From assembly GCA_033060915.1 (NCBI GenBank), contig CM065386.1, forward strand, positions 10,192,001-10,256,000: a stretch of 64,000 nt of DNA, written 5' to 3'. Below the pieces are notes generated by a model. That model did no database searches, was not told the origin of the DNA, and saw only the letters and a program-made list of their open reading frames with translations. This document shows, in pieces, positions 10,521-22,951 of the stretch. Positions within the stretch are counted from its first letter, which is position 1. Every line of letters begins with the position of its first letter. Source of the stretch: Euryodendron excelsum. Taxonomy: Eukaryota; Streptophyta; Magnoliopsida; Ericales; Pentaphylacaceae. The translations under genes were made by a program, and so were the position numbers.

Positions 10521-11432
10521 AAGAAGTGACGTTCTGTTTGAAACTTGTGAAAAGGAAAAAGAAAGGGAAAGTGAGTGAGAGAAAAATTCAAGAGAGAGTA
10601 ATTGTTTTTCTTTGTTTGATTTTGCAAAGAAAAATAAAGAAAAATGATAACGAAAATAACTTTCCCTTGTTCTATTTTAAAGAAAAGAAAAAATAAAATA
10701 ATGAGAAAAAGAGAAGGAAAACAACTTTGTCTTATTTTTTCTTTCCCTCTCAAACTAGGAATCAAACATAGGAAGGAAAGAAAAGTGTTATAGTCTTTTC
10801 CTTTCTCCTTTTTTTCTTAAGTTTCAAATACATTGCTGGCCACCCACTATTTATAGGGCTTAGGACTATAGATAAGCCCTTGAAGCCAAGTTTAAAAATC
10901 TTTTTAAACCCAATAAGATCAATTAGCGGATTTGAGAATTTTATTTAGAAGTCGGCTTGAAATATGTATACAAAAAAAGAAGTGACGTTGTGTTTGAAAC
11001 TTGTGAAAAGGAAAGAGAAAAGGGAAAGTGAGTGAGAGAAAAATTCAAGAGAGAGTAATTGTTTTTCTTTGTTTGGTTTTGCAAAGAGAAAGAAAGAAAA
11101 ATGAGAACGAAAATAACTTTTCCTTGTTCGATTTTAAAGAAAAGAGGAAATAAAATAATGAGAAAGAGAGAAGGAAAATAAATTTTTCTTATTTTTTCTT
11201 AAATTTTTTTCTTTCCCTCTCAAACTAGGAATCAAACATATTGTTATAGTTTTTTTCCTTCTGCTTTTTTTTCCTAAGTTTCAAATACATTGTTAGGCTG
11301 CCCACTATTTATAAGACTTAGGACTATAGATAAGCCCTTAAGGCTGAATTTAAAAATCTTTTTAAACCCAATGAGATTAATAGGCGAATTTGAGAATTTT
11401 ATTTGAAGCTCAGCCTGAAATATATATACAAA
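10521..11432. repeat. Tandem duplication of a 456-bp unit
   Basis: Unit 1 starts 'aagaagtgacgtt' at 10521 and unit 2 starts the same way at 10977. Both carry 'gaaagtgagtgagagaaaa', then 'cccactatttata', then 'ttaggactatagataagccc', then 'aaaaatctttttaaaccca' in the same order. Differences are substitutions and small indels. Each unit is non-coding, and the Lys/Phe-rich reading frames across it are low-complexity artefacts. Confidence 0.9.
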
Positions 11433-13238
11433 ATATATTTACATATTTTCATACATTATATGCATTTATAATTTATTTTATTTTATTTTATTTTATTTTT
11501 GCAGAAAAAAATTATTTAATAAAAAATTAGTTACACTATTTGAACATTTAATTTTTAATCAATAAAAAACACACAAACTACTTTGATTATCATATCATTT
11601 GTGTTTAATTTGTAACATAAATATTTTTATTTAAAAATATTAGGGATAAAAGGATGGGCTTGAAAAATCTTGATTTAAGTATAGTCGAACTTGAGATTTA
11701 TTTTTAAACCCGATTTAATTTTAAGTCCGATGTTGAGCCAGGCTGATCTCAGGCAATGCACCTTTTATTAGGTCCGAAGTATTTGGCCTTTTATTCTCAG
11801 CACCCGCTCACGCTTTGTTGAGCTATCACATGGTAAAAAGAGGAAAGTACGAAGGAATAGTATATGTGAGGGAGACTTTTTCTGATTTTCTAGGGTTCAA
11901 TAGAATTACGGTAAATTATACCAATCTCTCTTATTTTAGATTTATTAAGAAAAAAAATAAAATGAGAAATTTTAAATCATTACTTATTTCTTTTTTATAT
12001 TTTTTACTCTTCCTTCTTTTTAACAACTTAACATACGATGTAATTTTATATATTATTTCTTTTCTTTTTACTTTACTAAATCCTTAATCCAAATATAGCA
12101 TTAAAGTTTAACTTAAATATAGCAAACTCCTTGTGATATGAAAAATTACAGAGACTTCTTTATTTTTAAGATTGTGTAACAAGTTACCTCATATGTTAGT
12201 CAACTGTTAGTTGACTTGATGGAATTTGCTAACATCATTTTCAATTTTCTTGAAATTATGTTTTCTAATCAAACGCAATTAGGATGGTTTTTATTCTTCC
12301 GGCAAATGTGACTCTTGAGGAGATTGACTGTGAGTAATTGAGTTAAATTTTAGAGCAGTTGATGTCTCTTAAACTTTCACATAGAGAGGTATAGTTGCTT
12401 CAAAACAGTGATCATGTCTCACGATTTAAACAGACTAGCTTTTCTATTTTCTTTTTATTATATTTCATAATTCATTAAATTGTTGTTTAGTTTGATTTAA
12501 TTGTAACTATGATGTATTTTTCTAATCAAAGTTAAATGTTGTATTTTTCTAAAATCCTCTAACACAAGACAGCTTATTCTTTCTCATCAGCTGGCTTAAT
12601 TAATTGAGTTGTTTCTTCGCCATGGAGCTCTGGCTGAAGTTCAAAATCGTTCAAGGAATTTATATTGCTCTAATTCCTAGCATTTAACGAAATGAGGCAG
12701 AATATGCTTTTGCTTTCCTTCTTCGCTTTTTTTTTTTTTTTCCCCTAATCATTACTGAGGTAGCAACCGATGAGGTCTTAAGTAACATGGGAGTAGGCCA
12801 AGCTCCAATTTATAGATCTCTGGGGGTGTGGGTGATTCATCATCACATGATAATAAGTCAAAAAGGTGACCAATTGGATTTATTTTGGAGGAGGTGGTGG
12901 ATTGGGGTGAAAAATGCTACTATCAGCCGTAACTAATTATTAGTTGTCGGCTGACGGTGATCACATCAATTTGAAAAGTTAGTAGATAGGAGTAAAAAAT
13001 ACTACCATCAATCGCGACTAATTGTAACTATCATTGAGTTGCGGTTTGTACTTGTACCGTCGGACCGTGTGTGAGCAGTGTGCTCTGATGCTGATGGGTG
13101 TGTACCTTCAACTGAAAAAATTAAACAAAATCCGAGCACATTAGGCCGTGCCACCCTAATTATAAAACTTTTCTACACGAGTTTTTTTTATTTTTTTTAT
13201 AATGAGAGAAGGACTATCAAGAAATCTATTCAAAATGG
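11433..13238. other. Intergenic DNA, no gene recognised
   Basis: AT-rich sequence with homopolymer runs. A 90-codon frame at 11815-12087 is Phe/Leu/Ile-rich, in AT-rich DNA, and resembles no family I know. A 29-base stretch at 11968-11996 is identical to 2999-3027. Confidence 0.5.
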
Positions 13239-14299
13239 GTTTTAAGTAAGGATGGCAGTCAATCGGCCAGGGCAAGAATTGACACTTCTAATTCTACATT
13301 TATCTAAAAAATTCACCTTCATTTCTACCTTCACATTCATACGAAATTTTATTGGAGGTCCATCTTCGTTCTGCGGGTACAAACCTCCATCTACCCCCAC
13401 CCTTGCCCCGCACCCGCCAAGTCCAATATCATTAAAAAAATATAATAAATAAATACAAAATAAATAAAAGAGTAAAATAATACGTTCAGCAAATTTTAGA
13501 TTTTTAAGATTTTATTATTTACAGTTGAGCCCTTATTTTTTGTTTTAAAATTTATAGTTGAACTCCCTTTTTTAAGTCTTAATATTTATAATTGAGTCTT
13601 GTCGCGTCCCGATTTTTAACCAAGTTCTTTTGTCTCGGGAAAAAGTACTGTACTATATCATTAGAACTCAATCTTCTAGAAGGACGAGTGCGACTAGGTT
13701 TAAATTTGAAATTGATTTGATTAAGGATTTTTTTAAAAAAATATAAGTCACCACCTAACTTGATTGAGGTGAGTTAGGTCACCTAAAACTAAGTGTAATA
13801 TGAAGATTAAACTTAAGGACTTAGAAAAAGGTTTTGGAAAACTTCCATACGAGAAAGTTTATAAGAAAATGGGTTGTTTGGCAACCTTTGGAGAGTTTTA
13901 AGTCCTTTTTTGAAAATAACTCTATCTTGGTCTTTCTAAAACAGAAATATATGGTCCAGGGGTTAGTTACATATAGGAAAGATATTCTAAGATTATCACC
14001 TTACCTCGCCCTTTCAGTATCTATATGTTTAATCAACCTTAATTCACTCACTTGAATAACTGACTAGGTATCAACCCGTGTAATGTACGGAAGTAAGAGT
14101 TGTTCAAATTAAAATATTTAATTTAAAATTCACAATAATTAATTATACAATCGTATCGTATCTTTAAAATATAAATAGATATTGATATATATGGTATTTT
14201 ATTTAATTATAATCACATTTTTAGATATTAAGTTCAGAAAAAGTCCTGACAATCTGATATTATATATTTATCTTATCTATCTTACAAAACTAATCTTAT

Positions 14300-14332
<33 letters not shown>

Positions 14333-15945
14333 CAAAATTAATATATCGTATCGTATCCCTTAAAATATAAATAGATATTAATATATATAAATATATGATA
14401 TTTTATTTAATTATAATCACTTTTAATATAGATATTAAGTTTAGAAAGAATCTGACAATCTGATATCTAATATTATATATATATATATATATATATCTTA
14501 TCTATATTACAAAATTAATCTTATCTATATATATATATATATATCTTACAAAACTAATCCAGTGAGTTTAATAAAAGAATAAATTTAATAGTTATCTAAT
14601 TAATTGCCCCTGTAATGTGGTATTTTAAAAGTATCTAAACATTTAGAGCATCACGTAGGAAAGATGCAAAATATAAGGGCAAACACAACTTTTATATATA
14701 TATATATATGATTACTATTATCCACTTAATATCTGCTATAAAATTTTGAAAATGAGATTTGGTCATCATTTTTTGAATGAATAATGCATGACGCATATTT
14801 TTTAAAAGATGTTTGAGAATAGAAAGTTTTGAAAGGATTTGAAATGGAAGTCTTAAATTGATAAAGGTCTTTGAAACGGGAACTGGGGTTGAAATAAAGG
14901 GTGTGACAGTACCATTTTTAGGTTGCCCATCTCATTTGACGAGAATCAGGTCATTCGTAGTTCGGGCAATGACCCAATAGAAAGAAGCACATTGAGGTCA
15001 TTGGAAATTTTTAAAGACACATTGAGATCTTTGGAAAGGTTTGAAGACACTATGAAGTTTTTGGAAAAAGAGAACTTGAGAGTTTAGAAAAATGCATTTG
15101 AGATAGGATTTGAAATGTTTTAAATGTTTTTGCAATTGGGATTGAAGATGATTTTAAATGTTTTTGGAATTAACTCGAGAGAATTTTGAAATGTTATTTA
15201 AACAACCCAAGGGAGATTTGGAAACGTTTTGAAGTCTTGTTTGAAAACTTTGGAGGTATAGTTTGGATTGGAAATGGTCTGGTAAACTTGTCTTCAAGAA
15301 GCTTTTGAAAGTAATTTTTGAATACCTTGTTTGAAAGTCATGTTTGATTTTTCATCACCTTTAGAAGGTTAGTCATTGAGAAACTAAACTTCTTTAGGAC
15401 TATGAGTTTTGGAAACATATTTGGAAAAATGAGCTAGAAACTTCTTTTTGGTTTTTAAAAGCTTTAGGGTTGCAGAACCCTTCTTGAATATCTCACTTAT
15501 ACTTGACCAATCCTAACTAGAGGAGGATTAGGGTTGCTTTAAGAATGTGATGTTTGAAAATCATTTTTGAAAAGAGCTTTTGAAAACACTTAGGATCTTG
15601 GAATCCTAATATAGACAATCTTGAAGGTTGTATTTAATGTATCACATTCTCTTGGAATCCCTAACCATAAAAAAGGTAGGGGCACTTTAGGGTTTTGAGT
15701 TCTTAAAAATATTTTTTTAAAATAGTTTTTAAAAAACGTTAAGTGTAGCCATTTTAGTTGAGACAAGTTTAGGAGAACTTCTTGAAGGCATTTTTGAAGA
15801 TAGAGTGTAGGGACATTTAAAAAGAGTTTAGGGTTGATTTTTAAAATCTCAAGAGAATAGGATTGTTTTTTAAAGTGTGTTACGAAAATGGGTTTTTAAG
15901 TTGAAAGATTATTTGAAAAGGGGTCTTTGAATTAGAACCTTGAAA

Positions 15946-16270
15946 CTTATTAACCTAGGTTGGGTTGATCTAGGGTTAACTAACTAAGGTAAGGTTGGAC
16001 TAGGGTTGGGTTGACCTAGGGTTAACTAACTAGGGTTAGGTTAACCTAGGTTTAAGGTGACATAGGGTTAACTAACTAAGGTTAGGTTATCTTAGGGTTA
16101 AGGTTACCTAGGGTTATCTAACTTGAGTTTGGTTAACTTGGGGTTGAGGTGACCTAGGGTTAACTAACTAAGGTTTGGTTAACCTAGAGTTAACTAACTT
16201 AGGTTAGGTTAACCAAATGTGGGACAACTAGGGTCAAGTTAACTCAGGGTTAAAAAGTGGCTTTAAACTA
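15946..16270 (+). repeat. Tandem array of telomere-like 'ctagggttaac' units in copy A
   Basis: More than a dozen degenerate repeats of 'acctagggttaactaacta' and 'ggttaggttaac' type. They contain tagggtta but not the regular plant telomere heptamer, so this is not telomeric. Copy B has the equivalent array at 56470-56680, showing it belongs to the repeat family. Confidence 0.85.
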
Positions 16271-17748
16271 GGGTGTTGACTTAGTGGTTTTGGAAAGTTA
16301 GTTTTAAACTAAGGTTTTGACCTAGTGGTTTTGGAAAGGTGGTTTTATGCATGAAACTTGAAAGTGGGTTTTGAAAACCATTTTATGAAAGCCACTCAAG
16401 TAAGTGTTGGGGTCCTATAGTTGATATTTGGAAACCACTCGAGAGAGGATTGCCTTGGAACCATTTCACCCACTAACTCAAGAGAACTAATCTTGTGAAA
16501 ATCAACATTGAATAAGTAGTTTTGAAAACTTGAAAGTTAAAGAGCATAATCCTTTGACAATTGGTTTTGGAAAGGAGGTTTTGGAAAACCACTTTTATAA
16601 GGTTGAAGATCACCCTAAAGAATAAGAGTTCATATGGGTGATTTGAAGAAAATCACTTCAAAGAGGACTCCATGAGACCATTCCAACCACAATATTTAAG
16701 AGAGTAAAACTTCTAAAAATCAAAGTAAAAATAATGGTTTAGGAAAATCATTTTTATGAAAATTAAAGAGAGTGAAATTTTGAGAATCCTTTTTGAAGTG
16801 GATTGTTTTGAAAACCATATTAAAGTGAATAGAACCAACTCTAATGAACTAGGGCTCATATGGTCAAGACAATCGGAAGACCACTCAAGAGAAGATTCCA
16901 AGGGACCATTTCAACCACAAAGTTCAATAGAGTAAAATCCTTGAAAATCAATATAGAAGAAGAGAGTTTGAAAGCCATTTTAGTACAACTTTGAAAAATA
17001 ATGAAATGTAAGGTTACAAAATAAAATCAAAGGACTTCAATAGCGTTTTCTAAGGTGTGAAAATTGAGAGTTTGACCTAGGCTTCAAGAAACCAACTCTA
17101 GAATCATTTTTTAGGAAATCATTTGAATATAGAGCTTTATGAATGATATAGAAAAGAGATAGTTGTGAACATGAAAACAAAGCCAAGCATGCAAAACATG
17201 AATAAGATAACCATATGCAAAGGGGTCATGGAATCATACAAGGCTAGAGGCTTTATCAAATTGCAAAGTGCTCCAAGGCCATACCATCTTAAAGTAGGTT
17301 TGTGAGAGGTTGTATATACGGTGGTTCTCACAAGCTTTCCTCTAGGCATGAACTAAGAACTTCTTTGTTTCAATCATGCAAGAAAGGGGGGTAGAAGATG
17401 GGGGTTAAAATAAAGAATAGCCTAAGTAGGCTAGGAGGTAGAAGAGAGGAGTGGGGATTGCAAAAATGTAAAGAGAATATTATCTTTTGTCTTCAAACAC
17501 TTTAAAACCTCCATGGATGCTTTGACTTGAGCTTGAATAGCCTTGAAGAGGCTTGAAGGGGCTGGAATGAGCTCTTCTATGACATTGAGGGCTATATAGG
17601 TGTAGTGTAGTGTATGGGTTAGAGGGGGATGGAATCTAACCTAAGTGCTTGAAGTGTGAGATATATATAGGAATTCGAGGTTTATAAGAGATTTCTGCAG
17701 AGATTCGCTGCCAATTTTGATTCTAGAATATGCAAAGGGGGAGGCCTG

Positions 17749-17756
17749 TATTTATA
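17749..17756 (+). promoter_or_regulatory. TATA-box-like site of giant repeat, copy A
   Basis: TATTTATA within 'aggcctgtatttataggc'. The same site lies in copy B at 58078-58085 in 'aggcctctatttataggc'. Conservation between copies, with a downstream G-box-like palindrome (gccacgtggc at 17822; cacgtggc in copy B at 58151), suggests this is the LTR promoter. Transcription is inferred only. Confidence 0.5.
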
Positions 17757-18100
17757 GGCAAACCTGGAGGGGCCTAGCGTACGTAGCACATGCGCCTGGG
17801 CAAAAATTACCTTGGCAGAATGCCACGTGGCACACTCTGTACTGGCTAAATCTTAAGGGCTAAGCAAAGTTTGATCGGTCTGATCAAAATCTGAGAGCAT
17901 ATAGCATACGCTCCACCGCCGGGAATGTTCGTTTAAACTTTGTCTAGATAATTATGCAATCTAGGAATGATTCAAAAAAATCAGTAACGTCCACAATGTT
18001 CTTCTAGTGTTTCTCAAGAACTTCAAATTTTCGGGGACTTGGAAATGTGTTTAGAAGACTGAGATATTGTCTCGGGAATTGTGCACGAAAACACACTTTT

Positions 18101-18545
18101 ACAGAGCGTTTGTGATACGCTCCGTGGATGTTCAAAAGTAGCCGTTTTTGGACCACGTGATCGGGGCCTCCAGAAAACAATCTTTCCAATCGGACCGTAC
18201 CAATGGAAAGTGCTTTGAAAATACTCTTGGAAATTCTCTAATTTGCGCATTTCTCAAGTCGTTTAACGGTGCGTTATAATCAGGGAATTGGAGAAAAATT
18301 CAACCTTGGCAGAGCGTCTGTGAAACGCTCCAAAGGTTACTGAAAGTGGTCGTCTTCGAGCCATGTAATCAGGGGTTTCAAGAAGCGATCTATTAAATTG
18401 AGTCATATCGATGGAAAGACTTGTGGTCAAGCTTTTGGGAATTCCCTAGTTTACGCATTTTTTAAGTCGTTTGATGATGCATTATAACCAAAGAATCGGG
18501 AGAAAAGACAACATCGGTGGAGCGTCTACGAGACACTCCAAGGGG
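18101..18545. repeat. ~208-bp hairpin modules in copy A, first set
   Basis: Inverted repeats of the form agagcgt...acgctc occur at about 18103-18123, 18311-18331 and 18519-18539, exactly 208 bases apart. Each is followed by similar sequence (a ggcttc phrase, 'gatggaaag', 'gaattccctag', 'acgcatt...aagtcgtttga', 'gggagaaaa'). A related dyad lies at about 17895. The arrangement shows three diverged tandem units. Confidence 0.85.
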
Positions 18546-19261
18546 CTTTCATTGAGTTGCAAGTTTTTAGAGTTGTGGGGCTCACCTTGGGTTAAATGAT
18601 GGTATATAATGAGATCTGCCATTTGATACCTAGAGCCGGTGTAGTTTCGGGGCGTGTTCGGGCCGCCTAGGCTAAAACGGTCATTTTGACTGGGATTGGT
18701 TGAAAAAAGTCAGAATGGGTTGGAATAGTGTGTCAACCGTGCTGGAATGTTCAGGGACAGTCCTGGAAGTGTATTTACCGTCTGGAGGGATTTGTATTTG
18801 TGCTGGGGCGTCTAAGGGCAAAACAGTCATTTTGACCAAAGTTGACCGGAATAGGATCAGAATTGGTTAGGATGGCGTATTAGGTACGCCTAACTCTCTA
18901 AGAACACTTTGGAAGGGTGGACTTACAGTTTTGAGGGATTTTAAACTTTCCCAAGACATGCCTTGAAGCCCAAGGGGTAGGTTTTATTATTAGACCTCTA
19001 TTGAGCCCAACGAGCCCGAAATGCAGTTGACTGATTGGATAAGGGTTTGAAAGTTGATTTGGACTTGAATGTGCTTTTGGAGTTTTGAAAAAAAATTCAG
19101 TCAGGCTAGAGATTGTCGAGTGGGCAAAAATGGGGTGCTTACAGATGTCCCTCTTTTTTTTGTCTTTGCTTGTCAAAGATGGAAAATGAAAAAAGAAGGA
19201 TCCCATGTTGACTGCAAGGCAATCGAAAGGACCATAATTGAATAATTTTGGAGAGTATGTC

Positions 19262-19755
19262 ATCTTGAATCGACATTCTATCTGGTGGAGTGGTACTCCT
19301 CTAGGAAGGTTTAGGGTTAATATCTGGACATTGATTCTCTCTGAACTGACGCTCTGTTTGGCGAAAAGGTGCATCCATTGGGGTGGTTCAAGTTGATATC
19401 TGAAAACTGATTCTTCTTAAATTGAAGCTCCATTTGGCGGAATGCTGCTCCTCTAAGGAAGTTCAAGGTTGAGATCTAAAAACTAATTCTTCTTGAATTG
19501 ACGCTCTGTCTGGCGGAATGCTGCTTCTTTAGGGAGGTTCAAAGTTGATGTCTAGAAATTGATTCTTCTTAAATTAACGCTCTGTCAGGCAGATTGTTGC
19601 TCCTCTAAGCAGGTTCAAGGTTGATGTTTGGAAACTGATTATGCTTCTCATCTGGGGAGATTCAAGGTTGATGTCTGGAAACTGATTTTTCTTGAACTGA
19701 CACTTCGTCTCGTAGAATGCTACACCTCTTAGGGAGGTTCAAGGCTGATATCTAT
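19262..19755. repeat. ~83-bp tandem array, about six units
   Basis: Repeats of 'gacgctctgtctggcgga', 'atgctgctcctctaaggag' and 'gttcaaggttgatgtctgga' followed by 'aactgattcttcttgaa'. Units vary by substitutions and small deletions. The array is part of the 2.5-kb segment present only in copy A. Confidence 0.85.
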
Positions 19756-20690
19756 TTTTGAAGGAGAAAACTCATAAATCCAATCTGCTTTTGACGGAGA
19801 AAGCTCAAAAACCCAAGCTACTTTTTTGGAGGAAGCTCAGAAACCAATCTACTTTTGACGGAGAAAACTCAGAAACTCAATCTGCTTTTTTGGAGCAAGC
19901 TCAGAAACCCAATATGCTTTTAACAGAGAAAGCTCGAAAACCCAATCTATTTTTTCCGGGAAAGCTCGAAAACCCAATCTGCTTTTGACGGAGAAACTCG
20001 GAAACCTAATCTGGCTTTTCAGAGGAAACTCAAAAATCCAATTTGCTTTTTCAGAAGAAGCTCAAAAACCCAATCTGCTTTTTCGGAGGAAGCTCTGAAA
20101 CCCCTTCTACTTTTTTAAAGAAAGCTCAAAAACTCAATCTGCTATTTTGGAGGAAGCTTGAAAATCCAATCTGTTTTTTTGGAAGAAGCTCTAAAACCCA
20201 ATCTACTTTCTCGGAAGAAGCTCTGAAACCTAATCTGCTTTTTCAGAGGAAACTCTGAAACCTAATCTGCTTTTTTTAAGAGGAGGTTCGAAAATCCAAT
20301 CTGCTTTTTCGGAGGAAGCTCTAAAACCGAATCTGCTCTTTTGGAGGAAGCTTTGAAACCCATTTTGCTTTTTCAGAGGAAGTTCAAAAATCCAATCTAT
20401 TTTTTCAAAAGAAGCTCTAGAACCCATTCTGTTTTTTTAAAGGAAGCTTGAAAACCCAATCTGCTTCCTCGGAGGAAGCTCAAAACCTAATCTGTTTTGT
20501 TTGGAGAAAGTTCTGAAACCCAATCTGCTTTTTCGGAGAAAGCTATAAAGCCTAATCTTCTTTTTCGGAAGAAACTCGGAAACCTAATTTACTTTTTCGG
20601 AGAAAGCTCAAAAACCTAATCTGCTTTTTTGGAAGAATCTTGAAAACCCATTCTACTTTTTCAGAGAAAGCTCTGAAACCCAATTTTTGC
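19756..20690. repeat. ~31-bp minisatellite, about 30 units
   Basis: Degenerate units of 'tttttcggaggaagctc' plus 'gaaaacccaatctgc' repeated without interruption for over 900 bases. Because the period often shifts, open frames rich in Lys, Asn, Pro and Phe appear in several phases on both strands. They are by-products of the repeat. Absent from copy B. Confidence 0.93.
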
Positions 20691-21279
20691 TAATAGAAGG
20701 GACTATGCTTGTAGTTCTTTTATCTTGAATGTTGGAGAAGATGACATTTGCTGCTTCTTGGATTGAGATTTTTGGAGAGTAATGTTTCTTTGATGCGCTG
20801 ATTGTTGACTTTTGCCTTTGACTGACTTAGCAGAATTCTGGGTAATGTGCTTCCTTGGTTTCTTGAATTTGGTTTTAGAGAGGGTGATGCCTCCTCTTGA
20901 AAGGTTTGAGGTATCTGGAAGGTCGAACATCTTTAGGTCAGTTTTCTTTGAATGCATCAACTGGTTTGCAATTGAATGGGAGGTCTAGGGCCGGTCGTTA
21001 CCCCAGTTTTTATGATTTGAAAAAGTCGAGTCGGGCTGACATTAATTATGGTGGTTGAGGGTGGGTCATTGCCCTATTCTTTGTGATTTCGAAAAAGGTT
21101 GGATTAGGCTCTTCATGGTTAATTGGGGAGGTCAAGGGCGAGACGTTGCCCCGTCTTCATTGTTTGAAAAATGTTAGATTAAGTTGTTTAAAGTTTTCAC
21201 AAGCAATTAGAACGATGTATGTTATATCCATGGATAGATGCACAAATTAAACAAGAATATGGATAAATGAATGTACGGG

Positions 21280-21560
21280 TTTACACAGGGATTGAAATGG
21301 ATGCATGTCATACTTTTTTTTATGAATGCACATACTTATGCATGAATGAAATTGAATGCATGCTATATTTTTTAATGAATACACAAGTTTATACATGAAT
21401 GAAATTGAATGCATGTCATATTTTTTTATGAATGCCCAAGTTCATATAGGAATGAAATTGAATACATATCATACTTTTTGATGAATGCATGAATATAATT
21501 GAACTACACAGGAATTGAATGGATGTACAGATTATACATGTCATAAATGCACAAGTACTG
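21280..21560. repeat. ~60-bp tandem array of 'atgaatgcac...gaattgaatgcatg' units
   Basis: Four to five degenerate units built on 'atgaatgcacaagtt', 'atacatgaatgaaattgaat' and 'gcatgtcatattttttt'. It is the last of the tandem arrays in the 2.5-kb insert of copy A. A separate pair of ~80-base repeats ('gggcgagacgttgcccc' type) lies just before it at about 20980-21165. Confidence 0.75.
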
Positions 21561-21700
21561 CATAGATACAGGTTATTTACGAAGAATGCCCCAGGGCTCA
21601 TACTTTCAGGATACTGCTTACCTTCCAAGATATTGCCACTTTCATATCAGGGTGTGATAGCATTTGCACCATTCTCCAAGAGATCTTGACCTTTTCTTTT

Positions 21701-22742
21701 GCGGAGCATTTGTGATATGCTCCGCGGATGTTCAAAAGTTGCCGTTTTAAGGCCACGTGATCAGGGCCTCAGGAAAACGATCTTTCCTATCAGACCGTAC
21801 CGATGGAAAGTGCTTTGGAAATAATTTCGAGAATTTTCTAATTTGCGCATTTCTCAAGTCATTTGACGGTGCGTTAGAATCAAGGAATTGGAGAAAAAGT
21901 CAACATTGGCGGAGCGTCTATGAGACACTCCAGGGGTAACTAAAAGTGGCCGTCTTTGAGCCATGCGATCAAGGGCTTCGGGAAGTGATCTGTTCAATCG
22001 AGCCATATCAATGGAAAGACCTGTGGTCAAGCTTTTGGGAATTCCCTGGTTTACGCATTTCTCAAGTCATTTGACGATGCCTTATAACCAAGGAATCGGG
22101 AGAAAAGATAACCTCGGCGGAGCGTCTGCGAGACGCTCCAGGGGGCTTTCGTTGAGTTGCAAATTTTTAGAGTCGTAAGGCTCACCTTGGGTTAAACTGT
22201 GGTGTATGATGAGATCTGCCATTTGATACCTAGATCTCGTGTAGTTTTGGGGCGCGTTTAGGCCACCAGGGATAAAACGGTCATTTTGACCGGGATTGGT
22301 TGAAAAATATCCGAATGGGTTAGAATGGCGTGTCAACCGTACTGGACCATTTGGGGATGGTCTTGGAAGGTGTATTTACCGTCTTGGGCGATTTGTATCC
22401 GTATTGGGGTGTCTAGGGGCAAAACAGTCATTTTGACTGAAGTTGACCTGAATGGGATTGAAATTGATCAAGATGGCATATTGGCCACGCCTAACTGTCT
22501 AGAAATACTTTGGAAGGGTGGACTTACCGTCTTGAGGGATTTTGAATTTTCTCAAGACATGCCTAGAGACCTAAGGGGCAGGTTTGTTATTAGGCCTCTA
22601 TTGGACCCAGAGGACCCAAGAATCGGTTAACTGATTGGATAAGGGTTTGAAAGTTGATTTGCGCTTGAATGTGCTTACAAAGTTTTGAAAAAAAATTCGT
22701 TCAGGCTGGAGATTACTGAGCGAGCAAAATGGGGTGCTTACA
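21701..22742 (+). repeat. Second copy of the terminal 1.04 kb of giant repeat A
   Basis: Direct repeat of 18101-19143, including three hairpin modules (21703-21723, 21911-21931, 22119-22139), two 'aaaacggtcattttgac' blocks and the terminus 'gggtgcttaca'. If 13600-19143 is a 5' LTR, this would be a 5'-truncated 3' LTR. Alternatively it is an internal duplication that trapped the tandem arrays. Confidence 0.85.
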
Positions 22743-22951
22743 AGCCTTAAGTAATTACTAATTACACTAATGACTAACGGGTATGGTGGGGTGGGGCAGG
22801 CGAAAACCTAAGTTCATCCCTGCCTCCAAACCCGTAATGATTCAGTTTAACATCTCTGTTCCCGTTTTGAATCCTCCATACCCTCTTTATACGGGGCGGG
22901 TTCGGTCAGATATCAACCTTCACCCGATCCACTAGCATCCCTAGTTTTAAG

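Larger units (their letters stand above)
13600..22742 (+). mobile_element. Giant LTR-like repeat, copy A (9.1 kb, non-coding)
   Basis: Starts TGTCGCGTCCCG and ends GGGTGCTTACA, that is TG...CA. It is flanked by near-identical 5-mers (agtct at 13595, agcct at 22743), as expected of integrase-mediated insertion. The first 5.54 kb (13600-19143) itself ends in the same 'gggtgcttaca' and is collinear with copy B at 54864-59850, so it has the form of one very long LTR. A 2.5-kb stretch of tandem arrays follows, then a second copy of the last 1.04 kb (21701-22742). Plant gypsy elements of the Ogre/Tat group have LTRs of about this size, so that is my best guess, but no gag-pol is present to prove it. 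Reading frames in it, the longest 158 codons, are not conserved and look accidental. Confidence 0.75.
13247..22943. mobile_element. hAT-like non-autonomous DNA transposon split by a nested insertion
   Basis: The two ends form imperfect terminal inverted repeats: left TAAGGATGGCAGTCAATCGG; right, read on the minus strand, TAGGGATGCTAGTGGATCGG. They are flanked by the perfect 8-bp direct repeat 'gttttaag' at 13239-13246 and 22944-22951. An 8-bp duplication with TAGGGATG-type ends is the hAT superfamily signature. Removing the nested repeat 13600-22742 leaves an element of about 550 bp with GC-rich subterminal stretches (13386-13416 and 22782-22806). It has no coding capacity, so a transposase would have to come from elsewhere. 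Confidence 0.8.

Noticed and set aside
10469..10765. Lys-rich and Phe-rich frames near 10.5-10.7 kb
   Set aside because: Low-complexity AT-rich unit of a tandem duplication. The frame is not kept in the second unit.
15946..16270. Interstitial telomere
   Set aside because: Units contain tagggtta but lack a regular 7-bp period, and the array is shared by both copies of a dispersed repeat.
18898..19374. 158-codon minus-strand frame, and the 101- and 84-codon frames near 22.1-22.6 kb
   Set aside because: They lie in the duplicated end of the giant repeat, yet the frames are not kept between its copies (19.0, 22.5 and 59.2 kb).
19758..20427. Several Lys/Asn/Phe-rich frames that look like repeat proteins
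   Set aside because: They arise in several phases and on both strands of a ~31-bp minisatellite with frequent frame changes, so selection on a protein is unlikely.
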